DNA of 64,000 nucleotides. It comes from Eulemur rufifrons (lineage: Eukaryota > Chordata > Mammalia > Primates > Lemuridae). The stretch spans positions 47,518,501 to 47,582,500 of the forward strand of contig NC_090989.1 in NCBI RefSeq assembly GCF_041146395.1. The letters run 5' to 3'. Both the position numbers and the translations under genes were made by a program. This document shows positions 1-16,851 of this stretch, piece by piece; positions within the stretch are counted from its first letter, which is position 1, and every line of letters begins with the position of its first letter. The notes under the pieces are model-generated. The model ran no database searches and was not told the origin of the DNA. It worked only from the letters and a program-made list of their open reading frames with translations.

Positions 1-2159
1 CATGCTATTTCAGTACTGAATTTTCACAACTTTTCAAAATAACCAGGAGTTTACCCATTTTATCAATGATAAAACAGAGCTCCAGAGACTCATTTATTCA
101 GTCATCATTTTGATACCTGCTCTGTTAGGCTAGACTCTAACGGTACAGGTGGGGAGTAAGATGAGAAGTGACTTCTGAGGTCTCATAGTTGGAGATGTGG
201 AGTCAGATTTAAACCAGGTCCTGTGACTCCTGGTCTAGCATTTTTTTCCTACTACCCTTAACCATGCTTAGGAGGTGTGTCTAACGGTATCTGGATGTAT
301 TGGTTTGTCTGCAGTAGAGAAATTTATGAACCTCTAGTATCGAAATGCATTCAAATGATGAAGTGAATCGTAAATAGTGAATGAAAACTAAAATAGTCAA
401 TTTATGGATGAGAACTCTGATTTTGATTTCTAGAAAATGGCAGAGAAATGTTATCACAACAAATGGGACAAAGCTATTTCAAAAACAACTACTTTCCAAT
501 TATTGGAAAAAAATAAGTTGATATAGAATACATTTTATTTAGTTAAACTAGGAAATCAAAGGGCTCATATCCTCCATATAAAACCAACTAACTGATATAA
601 TTTGGGGAAAGGAAGCCCTCTCCCACTACATCAATAATGAAATATATTTGTCTTTATAAACAGTACCCCCTCTACCACTACCTGTCTCTACATTCTTTGA
701 GAAATTTTAGCAAGTCATTCTGTGAGTTGCTGTCTTCACCTTTGAGAGATATTTGGACTAGTAGTTCTCTGAGATCCCTGTCAACATTCTGGGAATCTAT
801 AAGTATTTCCACCTATACAGCATTTTTAGCTTTCTTCTGCAAAATGCTGAGCTTTCAGGGGACTGAAATATAAAGAAAAAGAAATCAAATTTTCAAGGTT
901 TTATAGGAGAATTCAAAGGAGTAAACCCACACCCAACCCACTATAATTACTGGATAGGGGCCCTTCTCATATTTCCAGCACTTGACAGGGTGTGTGTCTA
1001 AACAGCTCAAAACACACTGTCCTCATTCCTTATCCTGCTGAGATGGTGTCTAGGCTTCCTATGTTCATGACATTCTCCGGTGCAGGGAATTGTTTGATCC
1101 CATTTCTTCTCTGTCTTGTCTTTTTTCCCTCCGCATAAATTATGTACTCCATTTTTGTCCTGCCTTTTACTGTTCTTAATTCTACAGGTAATTTCATACC
1201 ATAAAATTAAGGGACATGTGTGCCGCACATGTGCATACATTCCCCTCCCACCCTTAATTCACATTGTATCCCTCTCATCCAGCACTTTCTAGATAGATTA
1301 GGGAAATTTATCTCTGCCTTTTTTTCTCTCATTTTGTCCCATTTGTGGCACAAATAGCCTTCATTATGGCTAATGGATGACATGGAATGACACCCTTTGG
1401 AGGAAAATGTAAGCCATGGGCTTTAAAGAGAAGCCAAGACATCTTAGAAAAGCAGGGACAGTACTTGAAAATAATAAAAAAAAAAAGTCCCTTCTAATTT
1501 TGCACAAAGACCTTCATATCTGCCTTTACAGCCATAAAATTAAGAAATAATTCATTTTTATTATGTTTTAATTATTTTTATTCCACATGACTAGTACATT
1601 AGGAGTTATAGATTTAAGAGACTTTCATATCTCAGTTATCTTATGTGAAAATGCATTCTGAGTTCTAAGAAACACTTCACAGATACTTAAAATTGCATTA
1701 CCATAGTTAGGAAATGTTTTTGTCCCAGCTTACCATAAGGGGGCAGTGTAGGTACATGTATTCACTTTAAACAATACAGTTCTGTTATGTAGTGTGCAGC
1801 GTGTTTAAAGAATTAATGTCAGGTTCAGTAATTGATTTGCTTTGCTTGACTTAGCTCTGGTTGTGAATATAATTAACATTTGAATGGAAATGGTAACTGT
1901 TTCCTGTGTGATACATACTTTTCTTTATAACGCGTATTTGACACAGAATAGCCAAGTCTACCAAATTAACAGTGGTAAAAATTGTAACTTCAAAATCACT
2001 TTAAGTTCTCATTCTAGTAAATGTTTTCTATGGGCCCCAGGTGTTGTCCTGGAGCTCTTTAGCTATGCAGCCTTGACATACTGATAAGGAGGGAGCTTTG
2101 GACAAGGTGTAGTATCAAGTAACTACCTTGATAACATTTTGAGAAATTATTTTGAATAA

Positions 2160-2575
<416 letters not shown>

Positions 2576-2994
2576 TCAATAACACTTTTATTTTCCATTT
2601 GGACCCTGAATCTGCAAAGAATGAGCAGATGCCTAAGAAAAAAGATTAGATATGTACTGTCAAATAAGGTACCTTCTTTGAAGGGAATAAAAACTAAAAT
2701 AACTTTGCATAACACAGATAATATCAAGAAGTTAAATAAGCTGAAAATAGTCACAAAATAAGGGATTCAAATTTCTGAGTTATGTAAGCACTTGGATTTC
2801 AAATTGTGGTTTTATAGGTGACTATAGAATGACTGGATTATGGTCAAGGTTGAACTTTGGGGGTAGGTAAGGAAGTGACTTAAACTGGTGATTTCTTGAA
2901 GATTGTAGATTTGAATAATTGTTAGAAATGAATAAATTTGTTCCTTCAAAAAAAAATGGCTGACATCTCTTAATATAAACATCTACTTTTGAGA

Positions 2995-3240
2995 AACAGA
3001 GTCTAGCACAGTGGTTCAGAGCATGGGCTTCAGGGCTCACCTGCTTGGGTCAGGTCCTGGCTTTGCTGCTGACTAGCTTAGCTCTGGGACCTTGGTCAAG
3101 CTACTTAACTGTTCTGAAAGGCAGGGATAGAAATGGGACCTTTTAATAGTTATTGTATGAGATATGAGATAATACATGTAATTGTTCAGAATAGTGTCTG
3201 GTGCAGAGTAAACCTGCAAGAAGTATTAACCATCACTATC
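2995..3240 (+). mobile_element. MIR SINE
   Basis: Matches the MIR order: 'agcacagtggttcagagc' head, a 'ctgggaccttggtcaag' core and a tail resembling 'gtgtctggtgcagagtaa'. Old and diverged, with no target-site duplication visible. Confidence 0.8.
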
Positions 3241-3929
3241 TGTTTTAAAGCATGTAAAGTGTGTTTTTTCCACAGCAGCATTTTCTGTGGGAGGTGTTAG
3301 GGCAGGAGGAGGTTGACACTCGCTCTGAAAAGTGTCCCAGTGCTTGTATTATCATGTGTAGCTAAGCTACAACCATGACTACACATTGTTGATGTATATT
3401 TAGTATTGCTCATTGTGCGTAAAGACTTTCTGAAGCTTTTGTATTGTGGAGAATAATCCTTTAGACTGTATGTCATTAGTTTGTTCTCTGCATTAAGTGG
3501 TGGGTTTTGGAATTAAAATTTGAATATAGGACCTATTGATTAAAACTTTTAATGGGCTGAAAAATAGTGGATTATATTACTATGCATATGTAAAATATAA
3601 ACTTAAGTTGTTACTTGCCTCACAGGCATTTGCATGAGAAGCTGTTCTATTTTGGGATAATGCTGGAAAAATGCTTATAAATCCATACATTTCTTTGGTT
3701 TTTGTCTTCCTTTATATTTGGCTTTGATGAAAACATGCATAATCAGAGGGACTGCTCAAAGTCCCCTTTTTATCTTCTGTCCATCAACACTGTCAACACC
3801 CATTCAGATCTTCCCATTTTTGTGCAAAGGAGAACCTTTTTGTATCAGGGGAAAGTCTGGGATTTCTCTGAGATATGACAGCAGGAAATTTGCCCATATG
3901 CCAGCAGGCTAGCAAGTACGTGGGCATAA

Positions 3930-7581
<3,652 letters not shown>

Positions 7582-10500
7582 CCTGTCCTGGAGGGGACTG
7601 GAGGAATCATACTCAGTTACCTTCCCAGTTGGCCTGTGTTACGGAAAGAGGTCCCATTGAGAGATGACTGCCATTAATATGTACAAAATTTCAAAAAGAG
7701 CTGAACCTTACATAATGACTTGTAAAGAGTTTAGAAAATACAGGTTACATTTATATCTACCTATAGGATTTTTTTCCAATCTTGACTTAGCCATGATAGA
7801 ACCCTTATTAACAGCATCTACACACTATTGCTCTTGTAACCAAAGATGCTAATGAGCGTATTTGAATTAGCTTCTCTTGGAAAGGGAGATTACTGTGCTA
7901 AAGAGTGTGAAAAATATTCGGACATAAATAGAAAGGACACGTTTGGTTGGCAGTGGAGTGTTTGTAATTTATCTGGTAAAGGAAATTGAGTGCATCTGCA
8001 TGAATAGCACAAGTGATCCATCTTCAGGGGGTGAACTAGAGAAGGCTTGTCAGAGGCTCTTGGAACACGCTGATGACTGCCACGTCTCAGGAGTTTCTCT
8101 TGATGATCTACCTTTTCTGAATTACTTGAAAATTGCAATGTCCTTGGTCAGAATTTTACAATTTCCTGATTTTATGTAGAAAAGAAACAAAAGGGAAATA
8201 TGAAACAAGCATATATAAAATATGTGCTTTGAATTGGTATTTGCATTTGGTGATTGTTTCCTATTTGATTCAGCTAAATTTTATGTGTGGACTACTTATT
8301 CTAGAATAACCAATTTTGGAACTGAAACGGGGAAATTTATAAATGGAAATTTATTTTTATGTTCTGAAGTTTGAGGGTTTTAAGAATTGACTTTCATGTA
8401 AAGAATGCTATTGATTATTATAAAGTTGTGGAAATTTTTTCCACTAATCTCAAATGTTTCTTTTTTGGTTGTTACTTTGAACTACATACCAAAATTAGAA
8501 ATTCAAATCTAATTAGAAGTTAGTAAAATTAGGTATTAAAATCTATGACAGGTTTTTTTAAATTTGGGTATAAGATATATACATTATCTCATGCTTGGAA
8601 GAAGCTGTTACTCCTATTGGATATCTAAAAATAATGGAATTATTAATTTTATTTGACTTAGTTAATTTGGAATCATTTAGTAAGCACTTTTTTCTTTTTG
8701 AGCTATGATATAATACAGCTTAGTTTAAGTTGTTCCTAAGCAGACATGTGAAGAAACTAGGGAAGCTTTAGAGAGGAAAACAGATGCTTAAAGCATGAAA
8801 AATATACACCCTTAGAAGAATGGGTCAAAAACTTTGGGTTTTTAACTTCAGATAGAGGATCCAAGACCTTGCCTTTCCTATCCTTGAGGACCACCTTCAA
8901 CGATATAAAATATTTTATGGAGAAAGAAGAAGATTTTTAATTATTGAGGCTGAAGAGGACCAAGTAGTTAAATATATTAAAATAGCTTAACTTTAATGAT
9001 CCTTAAGCTTTAGAGTACCTAATAATCACTTGTAATATTTGATAAACATGCAGAATTAGAGGCCAAGTCTCTGAGAGTTATAGAATTAAACTCTGTGACA
9101 AGTGCCCAGTGATTCTGATACCATGGTGGTATTCCAAACTTTGAGAAACACTGACTAGGGGAAGAGGGAAGATAAAATGAGGGAAGTAACATCGCTTATT
9201 ATTTCAGGGGCTGTACCAACAACTAATTTAATTCTGCTCATGATCCAGTAGTGTAGATGGTATTAGCTCCATTTTATATATGAGGAATTCAAGTTTGGAT
9301 TTGAACTAAGGTATGTGAGAGTCCATAGCCCTTTTCAGCTACAACTTGTTAGACTTTTATAAAGAGGTTTTATTTTCATGAGAGAACTCAGGCATTTTCT
9401 TAAGAAGAATTGTTGGAGGAGGGTAAGGGGTCATTTTCCCAGTAGAATTTCAAAAAGAAAGAGGGCACTGCCTCTCCACTGGTTTGGAATGATGCTACTT
9501 GTTTGTGCAAATGATTTCTTGTGATCTTGTCCAGTTTCTTTTATTTTTTGATTTGGTGACATGAGGTCATAAAGATTTGATGACATAGTTTACTGAGGTA
9601 TTCTCAGTCACTTCCATCCCTCTTCTAATTTGTCTTTCTACACTCTGGTGTGGAAATTTTGATAGAGATTGAAATATTACTTAAATCTTTCAGAACAGTT
9701 AGATATAATAATTTAGTTTCCTCTGAAAAGTTTATTTTAGGCCAGAACCACATAGTTCTGAATATCAGCATGCCAGCCAAATAATAGTTTGTTTTAAATA
9801 TATATTTCCCATTATAATTATAAAAGACATCATAACTTTTAAAAACTATAAAATCTAGAAGAATAAAAATCTATGGATAAAATCCATAATTCTATCATCT
9901 GAATGCAGTGAACATTAGCATTTTGGTATTGTTTTTGCAGGTTTCTTAACTACATATTTGTAATGATAGAAAATATGTAATTTGGATATGTTTTTTACTT
10001 AACATACATATTTTTCTGTTAGTCTTCATAACTTAATATAAAGGTCTTCCTAATAACTCTGCTAATGGTGTTATCATTCAGATAAGTTGGCCACTGCAGT
10101 TGGACATTTAGGCTTAAAATATTAAAACAGTAGTATATATAATTTCATTGAATTAAATATGAATTTTTATTTTGGGGTGATAGTATTAATTTAACTTAGT
10201 GAATCTCATATTCCAGAACTCAAATGATTGATTTGATGCTATTTGTGAAAGGGAGAATCCATAATAAGAGCCATCTATGCAAATTATATTTTATAGAAGT
10301 TATCCTATTAAGAGTAATTTTTCTTTAGCAAATACAAAACAGACCTTTGGTGTTCTAATGTGGTAAATTTTGCCATTCTGAACAAACATCATTTTATTAA
10401 ATACCACTTGACCGATACTTCCTGTCTTTAGTTATTAAGTTTCAGATTGATAAATCAGGGTACTTGACAAGAATAAATATGGTAAGCTTTTACATATTCA

Positions 10501-11500
10501 TGTGTTACACACCAGAAATGAGTCTGTTTCTGGACCCTGTTAAGGAAATGGCAATTACTGAGAGAGGTATAAAGAAATAAATACCCAAGGGAAACAACAG
10601 AAATAAGCCTCCCCCCAACCCTCCAAAAAAACTGCTCAGCATTTTCTTTATGGGTTTTGGGTAAATTTGGCTTTTTTACATTAACTGGTTGCTAATGCCA
10701 GAAATTCCATTTTAAGTGTATTTATTTTCTTGTGTTAAGCATTATTCTATCCAGGGTTTATGTCTACAATGCTATCAGTGCACTCAGAATGCCTAACACC
10801 TCAATGTGCAATGAATACATAAGATTTCAAAGTTGCCATTTTTCACTTTGAAAGTGAAACCACAGCTCCCCCACCCCCAGTGCTAAAGGCACCTGGGAAT
10901 CCTGGAAGCTTGGGGATGGGGTGGTGGTAGAAGAGGATGGTTGAGGCAAAAGTTTATAGAACACAGAGGATAGGAGAGCACAAAATGCACGTTACCAACT
11001 TCAGTCTAACTTGTCTCTTAAAAGTGCACTTACATTTTTACTTTTTTAAAAAGTGTGAACTTTATTATATATATATTTTTTCTTTTGAACATTCTACATT
11101 AAATGAGAGGAAGTCAGCCCTCTGAGCTTTAAGGACCTGATGATGTGTGCCTCTAGATGCCCGTTCCTACAGGAGGAGAAACAGACAGCCATCATTTCCT
11201 GCGTAATTACAAAACTGGATTGTAACACTGCCTGGGGTTAGATAATTTACGGGGGGGGGGGGGGGGAAAGGAAGCAGTACAGAGATTACAGTAGCAATTG
11301 TTCCAAAAGGAAAAGAAGCAACAGTGAAACTAAATGTCTTAGGAGAAATCGTTTCAGTGTTGGGTAATGTTTCATTCGCTGTTTAAATCCACCCCGCTCC
11401 CATCCCGCATGAAAATAAAGTGATCTTCCTGTTACAGGACCACTGATTTATGCTACAGGTTCCTTGTCCTTTAATTAGTCAATGAAGGCACATGACAGCG
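7582..11500 (+). other. NXPE3: NXPE3 3' UTR and downstream DNA
   Basis: Begins directly after the NXPE3 stop. It is AT-rich and almost free of young repeats, which fits a long 3' UTR. Candidate poly(A) signals AATAAA occur at 10472-10477, 10576-10581 and 11414-11419. I cannot tell which is used. A weak MIR-like stretch lies near 9200-9320. No coding sequence is recognisable. Confidence 0.5.
11251..11266. repeat. Poly-G run of 16
   Basis: An uninterrupted run of 16 G at the upstream edge of the GC-rich block. It could form a G-quadruplex, and its exact length may be affected by sequencing error. Confidence 0.8.
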
Positions 11501-11749
11501 ATACTGCTTTTTGATCGCCACATTTAAAAAGCTGTTGTGGAAGGTAACCACCCCCATTCAATCCCTACATTTCGAGGCCAGACAGAAAAAGCGAAAATAA
11601 GAGGTGAATATAGTGAGGAGGTAACTCTAATGCCCAGCAGTAGATTCACTGGGACATTTAAAAAATGTGTTCTTAAGAAGCAAGCTTTGTTTAGAGATGT
11701 TGCCTCTGATTCCTCTGCGCGGTTCCAGTCCAGGTCTTGGAGCCGGCCC

Positions 11750-12014
11750 TCGAGGGGAATGTCCGGGACTCGGGTCGGTACCTTTTTGGCCTGGGAATTT
11801 CCAGTGTGCAGAAAAAAGTCCACAAACCTAGTCCTCGCTGCCCCTTCCCCGCCGCCTCCGGCCCTCCTCAGTGCCCACGCAACCCCGTTCCAACGAGAGG
11901 ATGACCGTATTCTGTATTCTAGAAAACCGGTTCTTAGCTTCCCCCGCCCCCACTCCTCACTTGGGGGTGAACAGAAGCGAACGCTATAAAGGGGGCGGGC
12001 GAGAGGGGCTGGCC
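11750..12014 (+). promoter_or_regulatory. NFKBIZ: Probable distal NFKBIZ promoter (TATA box, kB sites)
   Basis: An isolated GC-rich, CpG-containing block about 20.6 kb upstream of the main NFKBIZ promoter. It contains a perfect kB site GGGAATTTCC at 11793-11802, a near-consensus one GGGAATGTCC at 11755-11764, GC boxes, and a TATA box TATAAA at 11985-11990 followed by a GC-rich stretch. Human NFKBIZ, as I recall, has an upstream first exon at about this distance, used for a transcript coding the shorter isoform. The sequence motifs are seen directly. Assignment to NFKBIZ is inference from position, strand and the kB sites. The alternative is a promoter for a non-coding RNA. Confidence 0.6.
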
Positions 12015-12180
12015 TCCTCTGCCGGAGGTCAGACGGCCGCGGTTCCTAGAGAAAAAGGCTGCTAACTGCCGCTTATCATGTAACCTCAAAAGGAAACTGA
12101 TCTTCTGTCTCATGCTGTCACGTACTTGGGGTATTATCGCTGATTACAGCTGGAAACAATTGATTTGCTTTTACGTATTT
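12015..12180 (+). other. NFKBIZ: Candidate non-coding first exon of distal NFKBIZ transcript
   Basis: The start is placed about 25-30 bases after the TATA box. The end is placed before a good donor-like 'gtaaga' at 12181. Another donor-like 'ggtata' occurs at about 12207. It has no useful start codon in frame with NFKBIZ. Spliced to the exon at 35241, translation would begin at Met100 of the full-length protein. Boundaries are guesses. Confidence 0.35.
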
Positions 12181-14195
12181 GTAAGACTTGACTCTTCAAA
12201 CACAAAGGTATATTTTTATTATTTGATATTTAATATGAAAAAGTATCTTAAATGCTAACTCCCCCCTCCCCTTTCCTTTTCCTATATTCAGATTCTATCC
12301 TTTGGAATCACTTTCTGATGTTTGAATAGTCATACCTGCTTTGGGGCAAAAATATTGGGGGACAGTTTTTTGGGGAAAGAAAATCTGAGTTGTTTTTATA
12401 GTCAGTAACAATCTTGTCTGTTTGCCTTAAAGGCCCAGGAAGGACTAAGATGCTGATGGAAGAGGTGGATAAAATGGGTGATGAAGTAGCATAAATCTAA
12501 TGTAACAATTTATCTTTAGTCTGTGATGTAGAACTGTGATACCCCAAGGCAGAAATCTCCCAGGAGGTTTGATGTGTGGGTTTAGAGATGTACTTTCCCA
12601 CCAAGGGTAGGCATGAAACTGTATTTTTATGGAAAAAAAATATATAAGTAAATTGAAATATTTTATAGTATGCCCCCATTAATTCTTATATCACTTGCTG
12701 TAAAATTAAAATTTACATATAAGGAAAACTTGAAATTTAATGACTTGGGTGGACCCCCAGATTTATCATAGTCTATATTTTAGGGGGGTTTGTTTGAATA
12801 AAAACACATTTCTATATAGGATGGATTAGAGATTCTCTCCACAGGGATTAGTGAACTTGCTGTAGTGGGTGAAGGGAGTTGTCCCAAAGATAATGACAGT
12901 TATGTAAATTTTAAGCACTTAGTAATATATATTACCTCAATTTAAATCTGGCATCTAAAGAAATATAGTAGCTTGCCAGTTGGAATTTTTCTTTTTGCCT
13001 CTCTTAGTCAAATAGTAGGTTGTTTAGATGATAAAAGGAGAGAAAAATTTCCAAGTCTCATTCACCACCCTCAGTAATCCCTGACAGAGGAGGGGATGAG
13101 CCACACAGATCATCTAAACATGTAGGTAACCTGGAAGGCTTTTAATTTGGCTTCAGAATACAATGTATGATCTAGCACCCCTCTCTACCATCTTTCTAAC
13201 ATTCTGCTTAGGCTAAAGACACAGTTGGGCAGGGTATAGGCACTGGGGTGACAGAAGAGTCATTCTGAGGTGAGTTAGCACATGAAATTAGTGCACAGCA
13301 CGTGTGTTGTGAAACATTTGGCAGCATCCTTTCCAGTGTGGAGGTGATGGCCATGGTCAGCATAATCTAGTCCGGATACAGACTCCCTCACTGAGGAAAA
13401 GGAGGCAAACCCTTCTCTTTGTACTTTATCCTGACACAGGTCCTGGTCTCAGAGAGTAAAAGAAACCCTCTCAGAAGCTACAGAGTCATGGGGAGCATTA
13501 CTGAGAGGGAAGACTTTCTAATTGTTCTGAGACCAACGTGAATTACTCCTGAAAAAAACCATTTCCCTTTGACTGATAGCTGACACTGATCTGGTGGCCT
13601 CTTGATTTCCCCCCCGCCCCCCAGGTTAACAGGAAGATCACGAGGGCCCTGGCTGAACTTTACCTTTTGGCTTTCTTGGCCTGATGCTGAACTCCCGAGG
13701 GTGAGATGGGCAGATATTTCTAACCAAGTAGGGCTGACGTAGTCAAAATGGGCAGTGGGATGGTGTCTAAGATTTCTAAGATTCTTGTTTTTCTTAAATT
13801 AACCAATTTTTTTGAAGTTGCCTTAAAATTATTTATAGGCATTTTGCTGTGATTTCTTATGAACTAAGGTTTTCTGGTGGTTTAGCATTTTTAAACCAAT
13901 TTGTTGGCTTTCCATTATTTTCTATGAGAAGAGGACATATGAACACATGTAAGAGGGGAATTCTGCTCTCTGCTACTGACAGTTTCGGGGCTATGTAATC
14001 TTTAACAGGCTGGAGAGTATCATGCCACCTCACAGTATTGGTAAAGAGGCTCATTAAAGCTAGCATATGTGGTTTATGATGAAAGCACTTCCTGTTCTTT
14101 TAATCTGAGACTGACTGTAAGGTAAAACATTTTCCTTTCAAACTCAGTGGATGAAAATATTTCGCTGTTCCTGGGGGAGTTAGTGGATTGGGAAT
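12181..14195. other. Non-coding stretch, no gene seen
   Basis: Distal NFKBIZ intron or intergenic DNA. No recognisable young repeat and no coding signal. The relative lack of repeats next to a promoter leaves room for regulatory elements, but I see no specific motif cluster. Confidence 0.5.
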
Positions 14196-14375
14196 TAACA
14201 CTTATTAAACACTTGTTTTGGGAGCTGACCAGCAAGATCTCATTTAACCCTTATAATGCCATTTGAGGTACATGTACTTAGCCTTATTTTATAGATGAGG
14301 AAATTAAGACTCAGAGGGATTGAACAATTGGCTTAAGGTCCCCCAGATAGCAAGTGGCAGAGCTTGGACTGGATA
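14196..14375 (-). mobile_element. MIR SINE
   Basis: Reverse MIR, recognisable from 'ttatagatgaggaaattaag' and 'agcaagtggcagagcttgga'. Old and diverged. Confidence 0.8.
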
Positions 14376-14871
14376 ACAGGTCACTGGGGATATTAACAGA
14401 GGTACAATGGGAAGAGGTCAACTTCTTTCCAGGGTTCTGATTTCCCTAAGGCCCTCCCCCTTCCCCACTCATACTTGGCTACCTCCTACTCCCTGTTTAT
14501 ACTTAACTGGTAAAGTTTTAGTTGATAACCACCATAACCCTTCATCTTTTAAGAAGACCACATGAAAATGTTTTAGACCTTTCAAAGAGTGAAGCTGTAT
14601 GATGGAATTGATAGGGGTGTTTAGGCTAATATTTGGGGTAGAGACATCCATTTGCTTATTAAGCCATTTTTGGACACAACAGCTGGGATTATAAAGAAAT
14701 GGCTATCCTGCTACTTATTTACCTTGCTCATCTCAGGACATTTCCTTCCGTATTGGAAAGCTAAATGTTAGCATAGCATAAACTACCTGAATTGACTTCT
14801 TTCAGAGGTAGTCCCAGGATAGAAATGTGCATGTTTTGCATCTCTGGTGATTTTTAAAAAATCCTCACATG

Positions 14872-15155
14872 AGGCTGGTAACAGTGGCTCACGCCTGTAA
14901 TCCCAGCACGTTGGGAGGCCAAGGCAGGAGGATCACCTCAGGCCAGGAGTTTGAGACCAGCCTGGGCAATAGCAGGACCTTGTCTCTATAAAAAATAAAA
15001 AAATTAGCTGGGTGTGGTGGTGCTTGGTGTGTACCTGTAGTCACAGCTACTTGGGAGGCTGAGGCAGGAGGATCACTTGAGTCCAGGAATTTGAGATTGC
15101 AGTGAGATATAATGATGCCACTGTGCTTTAGCCCAGGCAACAAAAACAGAAAAAT
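14872..15155 (+). mobile_element. Older Alu SINE
   Basis: Forward dimeric Alu with 'agtggctcacgcctgtaatc' head, middle A-rich linker and 'gcccaggcaacaaaaacaga' tail. It is diverged and lacks the lineage-specific right-arm insertion, so it is an older, AluJ-like copy. Confidence 0.88.
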
Positions 15156-15274
15156 CTCATATAGTCCTTTTCTAGTTTGTGTTTTTTATAGGCTCTCTAT
15201 TATTATATTATTACATTAGTGGAGTAATAAACTATTTGAATGGTTAAAAATAAAATGCTCTTATGAATTGTCAA

Positions 15275-16230
15275 TATGCTTTGTTATAGTCGTTCCATTG
15301 TAACCATTTTTAAGTGTACAGTTCAATACCATTAAGTAATTTCATATTACTGTGCAACTGTCAAGTTTTAGTCTGAAATGTCTGTTTTTAGTGTGCTCAT
15401 GGCCGAAGAATGACCACACACACCAAAGTAAGGCAAGCATGAAAATGAGGTTTATTGAGGAGAGAAAGATAGGATTATAGGGCAAGAAGATGATAATACG
15501 CCACAGATGACGACTGGACCCATTGTCACACCAAAGGGAGAGCAAAAGGAAGGGTGCAGAAAAGGAACTTGGTTATGGTCTGTGTCTTGTTTTCTAGTGC
15601 TGGATTGGGACCTTCCTAATGCTTCAGATGTCACCATAGAACCACTTTGACTGGACAGTTTGGAGTTGCATTACAACGCACGCAGGTTGTTCTAGGTCAA
15701 TTTCCAGACTCTCTGGTACCGTGTCTTCATTCTTTTGCAGCTGGTGCCCTAAGTTTATTGGCAGATTTGTACGGTATTCCCTTTTCCCCAGGTACAACAG
15801 CTGCTCGGGAGATTAGGGTGGGGCAGGACCAAGATGGGGGCCTTCTTCCCAGGTGGGGCAATTGTACCAAAGCAACAGCACCCACTTCTGTCCCTAGGAG
15901 ACCCGGAATCCCTCGCTATCTACCTAACACAACCATTACCACCATCCGTCTCCAGAACTTTTTCATCTTCCCAAACTGAAACTTCATATCTGTTAAACAA
16001 TAACCCCTTATTCCTCCCTCCCCTCCAGTCCCTGGCAACCACAATTTTACTTTTTGTCTCTAAGAATTTGAGGAGCATAGGTTCAAGTTGCCCTGAGGTT
16101 TTTAAAGGAATGGAAGAGGTAGTTCCTAAGTTATTTACCAAGAATTTACATTAGAATAACATAAGCCATTGATTAGCTATTTTGAGGAACTGCCATACCA
16201 TTTTCCAGAGTGACTACAACATGCCTATTT
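15275..16230 (-). mobile_element. L1 3' fragment interrupted by a solo LTR
   Basis: Two pieces, 15275-15358 and 15930-16230, read as one continuous old L1 3' fragment in reverse ('taagtgtacagttcaatacc' then 'gtctccagaactttttcatc' and 'tccctggcaaccacaatttt'). The LTR at 15359-15929 separates them. Confidence 0.7.
15359..15929 (-). mobile_element. Solo ERV1-type LTR
   Basis: A 571-base element bounded by TG...CA and by a 4-base direct repeat CAAC (15355-15358 and 15930-15933), the size used by gammaretrovirus-like elements. Read on the minus strand it has a poly(A) signal AATAAA (plus-strand tttatt at 15451-15456) near its 3' third, as in LTR R regions. No internal viral genes flank it, so it is a solo LTR. 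The family is not named here. Confidence 0.7.
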
Positions 16231-16500
16231 TTTTAACTCATTTTGTGCAGTGTTTGGCGCAGTGCATGAATAAGTGTATACACCATGAATATATGACAGA
16301 AAATGACACAAAGTTCAGAGTACATGATTCACTGAATGATTCAGCACCACTATTAAAACAAAACAACCTTGCCTATCTACACACTCTTGTGTGTCCACAC
16401 ATACTACAGTGCACATACTTATAAAAAAAGCATATGGTTGGGAATAATTCCAGGAGAATCATTGAGATAATGCACTTAGATTCCATGTGGGTCAGATCTT

Positions 16501-16841
16501 CTTTTTTTTTTTTTTTTGAGACAGAGTCTCACTCTGTTGCCCAGGCTAGAGTGAGTGCCGTGGCGTCAGCCTAGCTCACAGCAACCTCAAACTCCCGAGC
16601 TCAAGCGATCCTCCTGTCTCAGCCTCCCGAGTAGCTGGGACTACAGGCATGCACCACCATGCCCGGCTAATTTTTTCTATATATATTTTTTAGCTGTCCA
16701 TATAATTTCTTTCTATTTTTTTAGTAGAGATGGGGTCTCGCTCTTGCTCAGGCTGGTCTCGAACTCCTGAGCTCAAATGATCCGCCCACCTCGGCCTCCC
16801 AGAGTGCTAGGATTACAGGCGTGAGCCACCGCCCCGGCCGG
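16501..16841 (-). mobile_element. Alu SINE, strepsirrhine type
   Basis: Full-length reverse Alu with the lineage-specific right-arm insertion. It is flanked by the perfect target-site duplication gtcagatctt (16491-16500 and 16842-16851). Confidence 0.95.
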
Positions 16842-16851
16842 GTCAGATCTT

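Noticed and set aside
11537..11989. Open frame of 150 codons at the distal promoter
   Set aside because: It overlaps the kB sites and TATA box, and the GC-rich composition lowers stop frequency. No recognisable domain.
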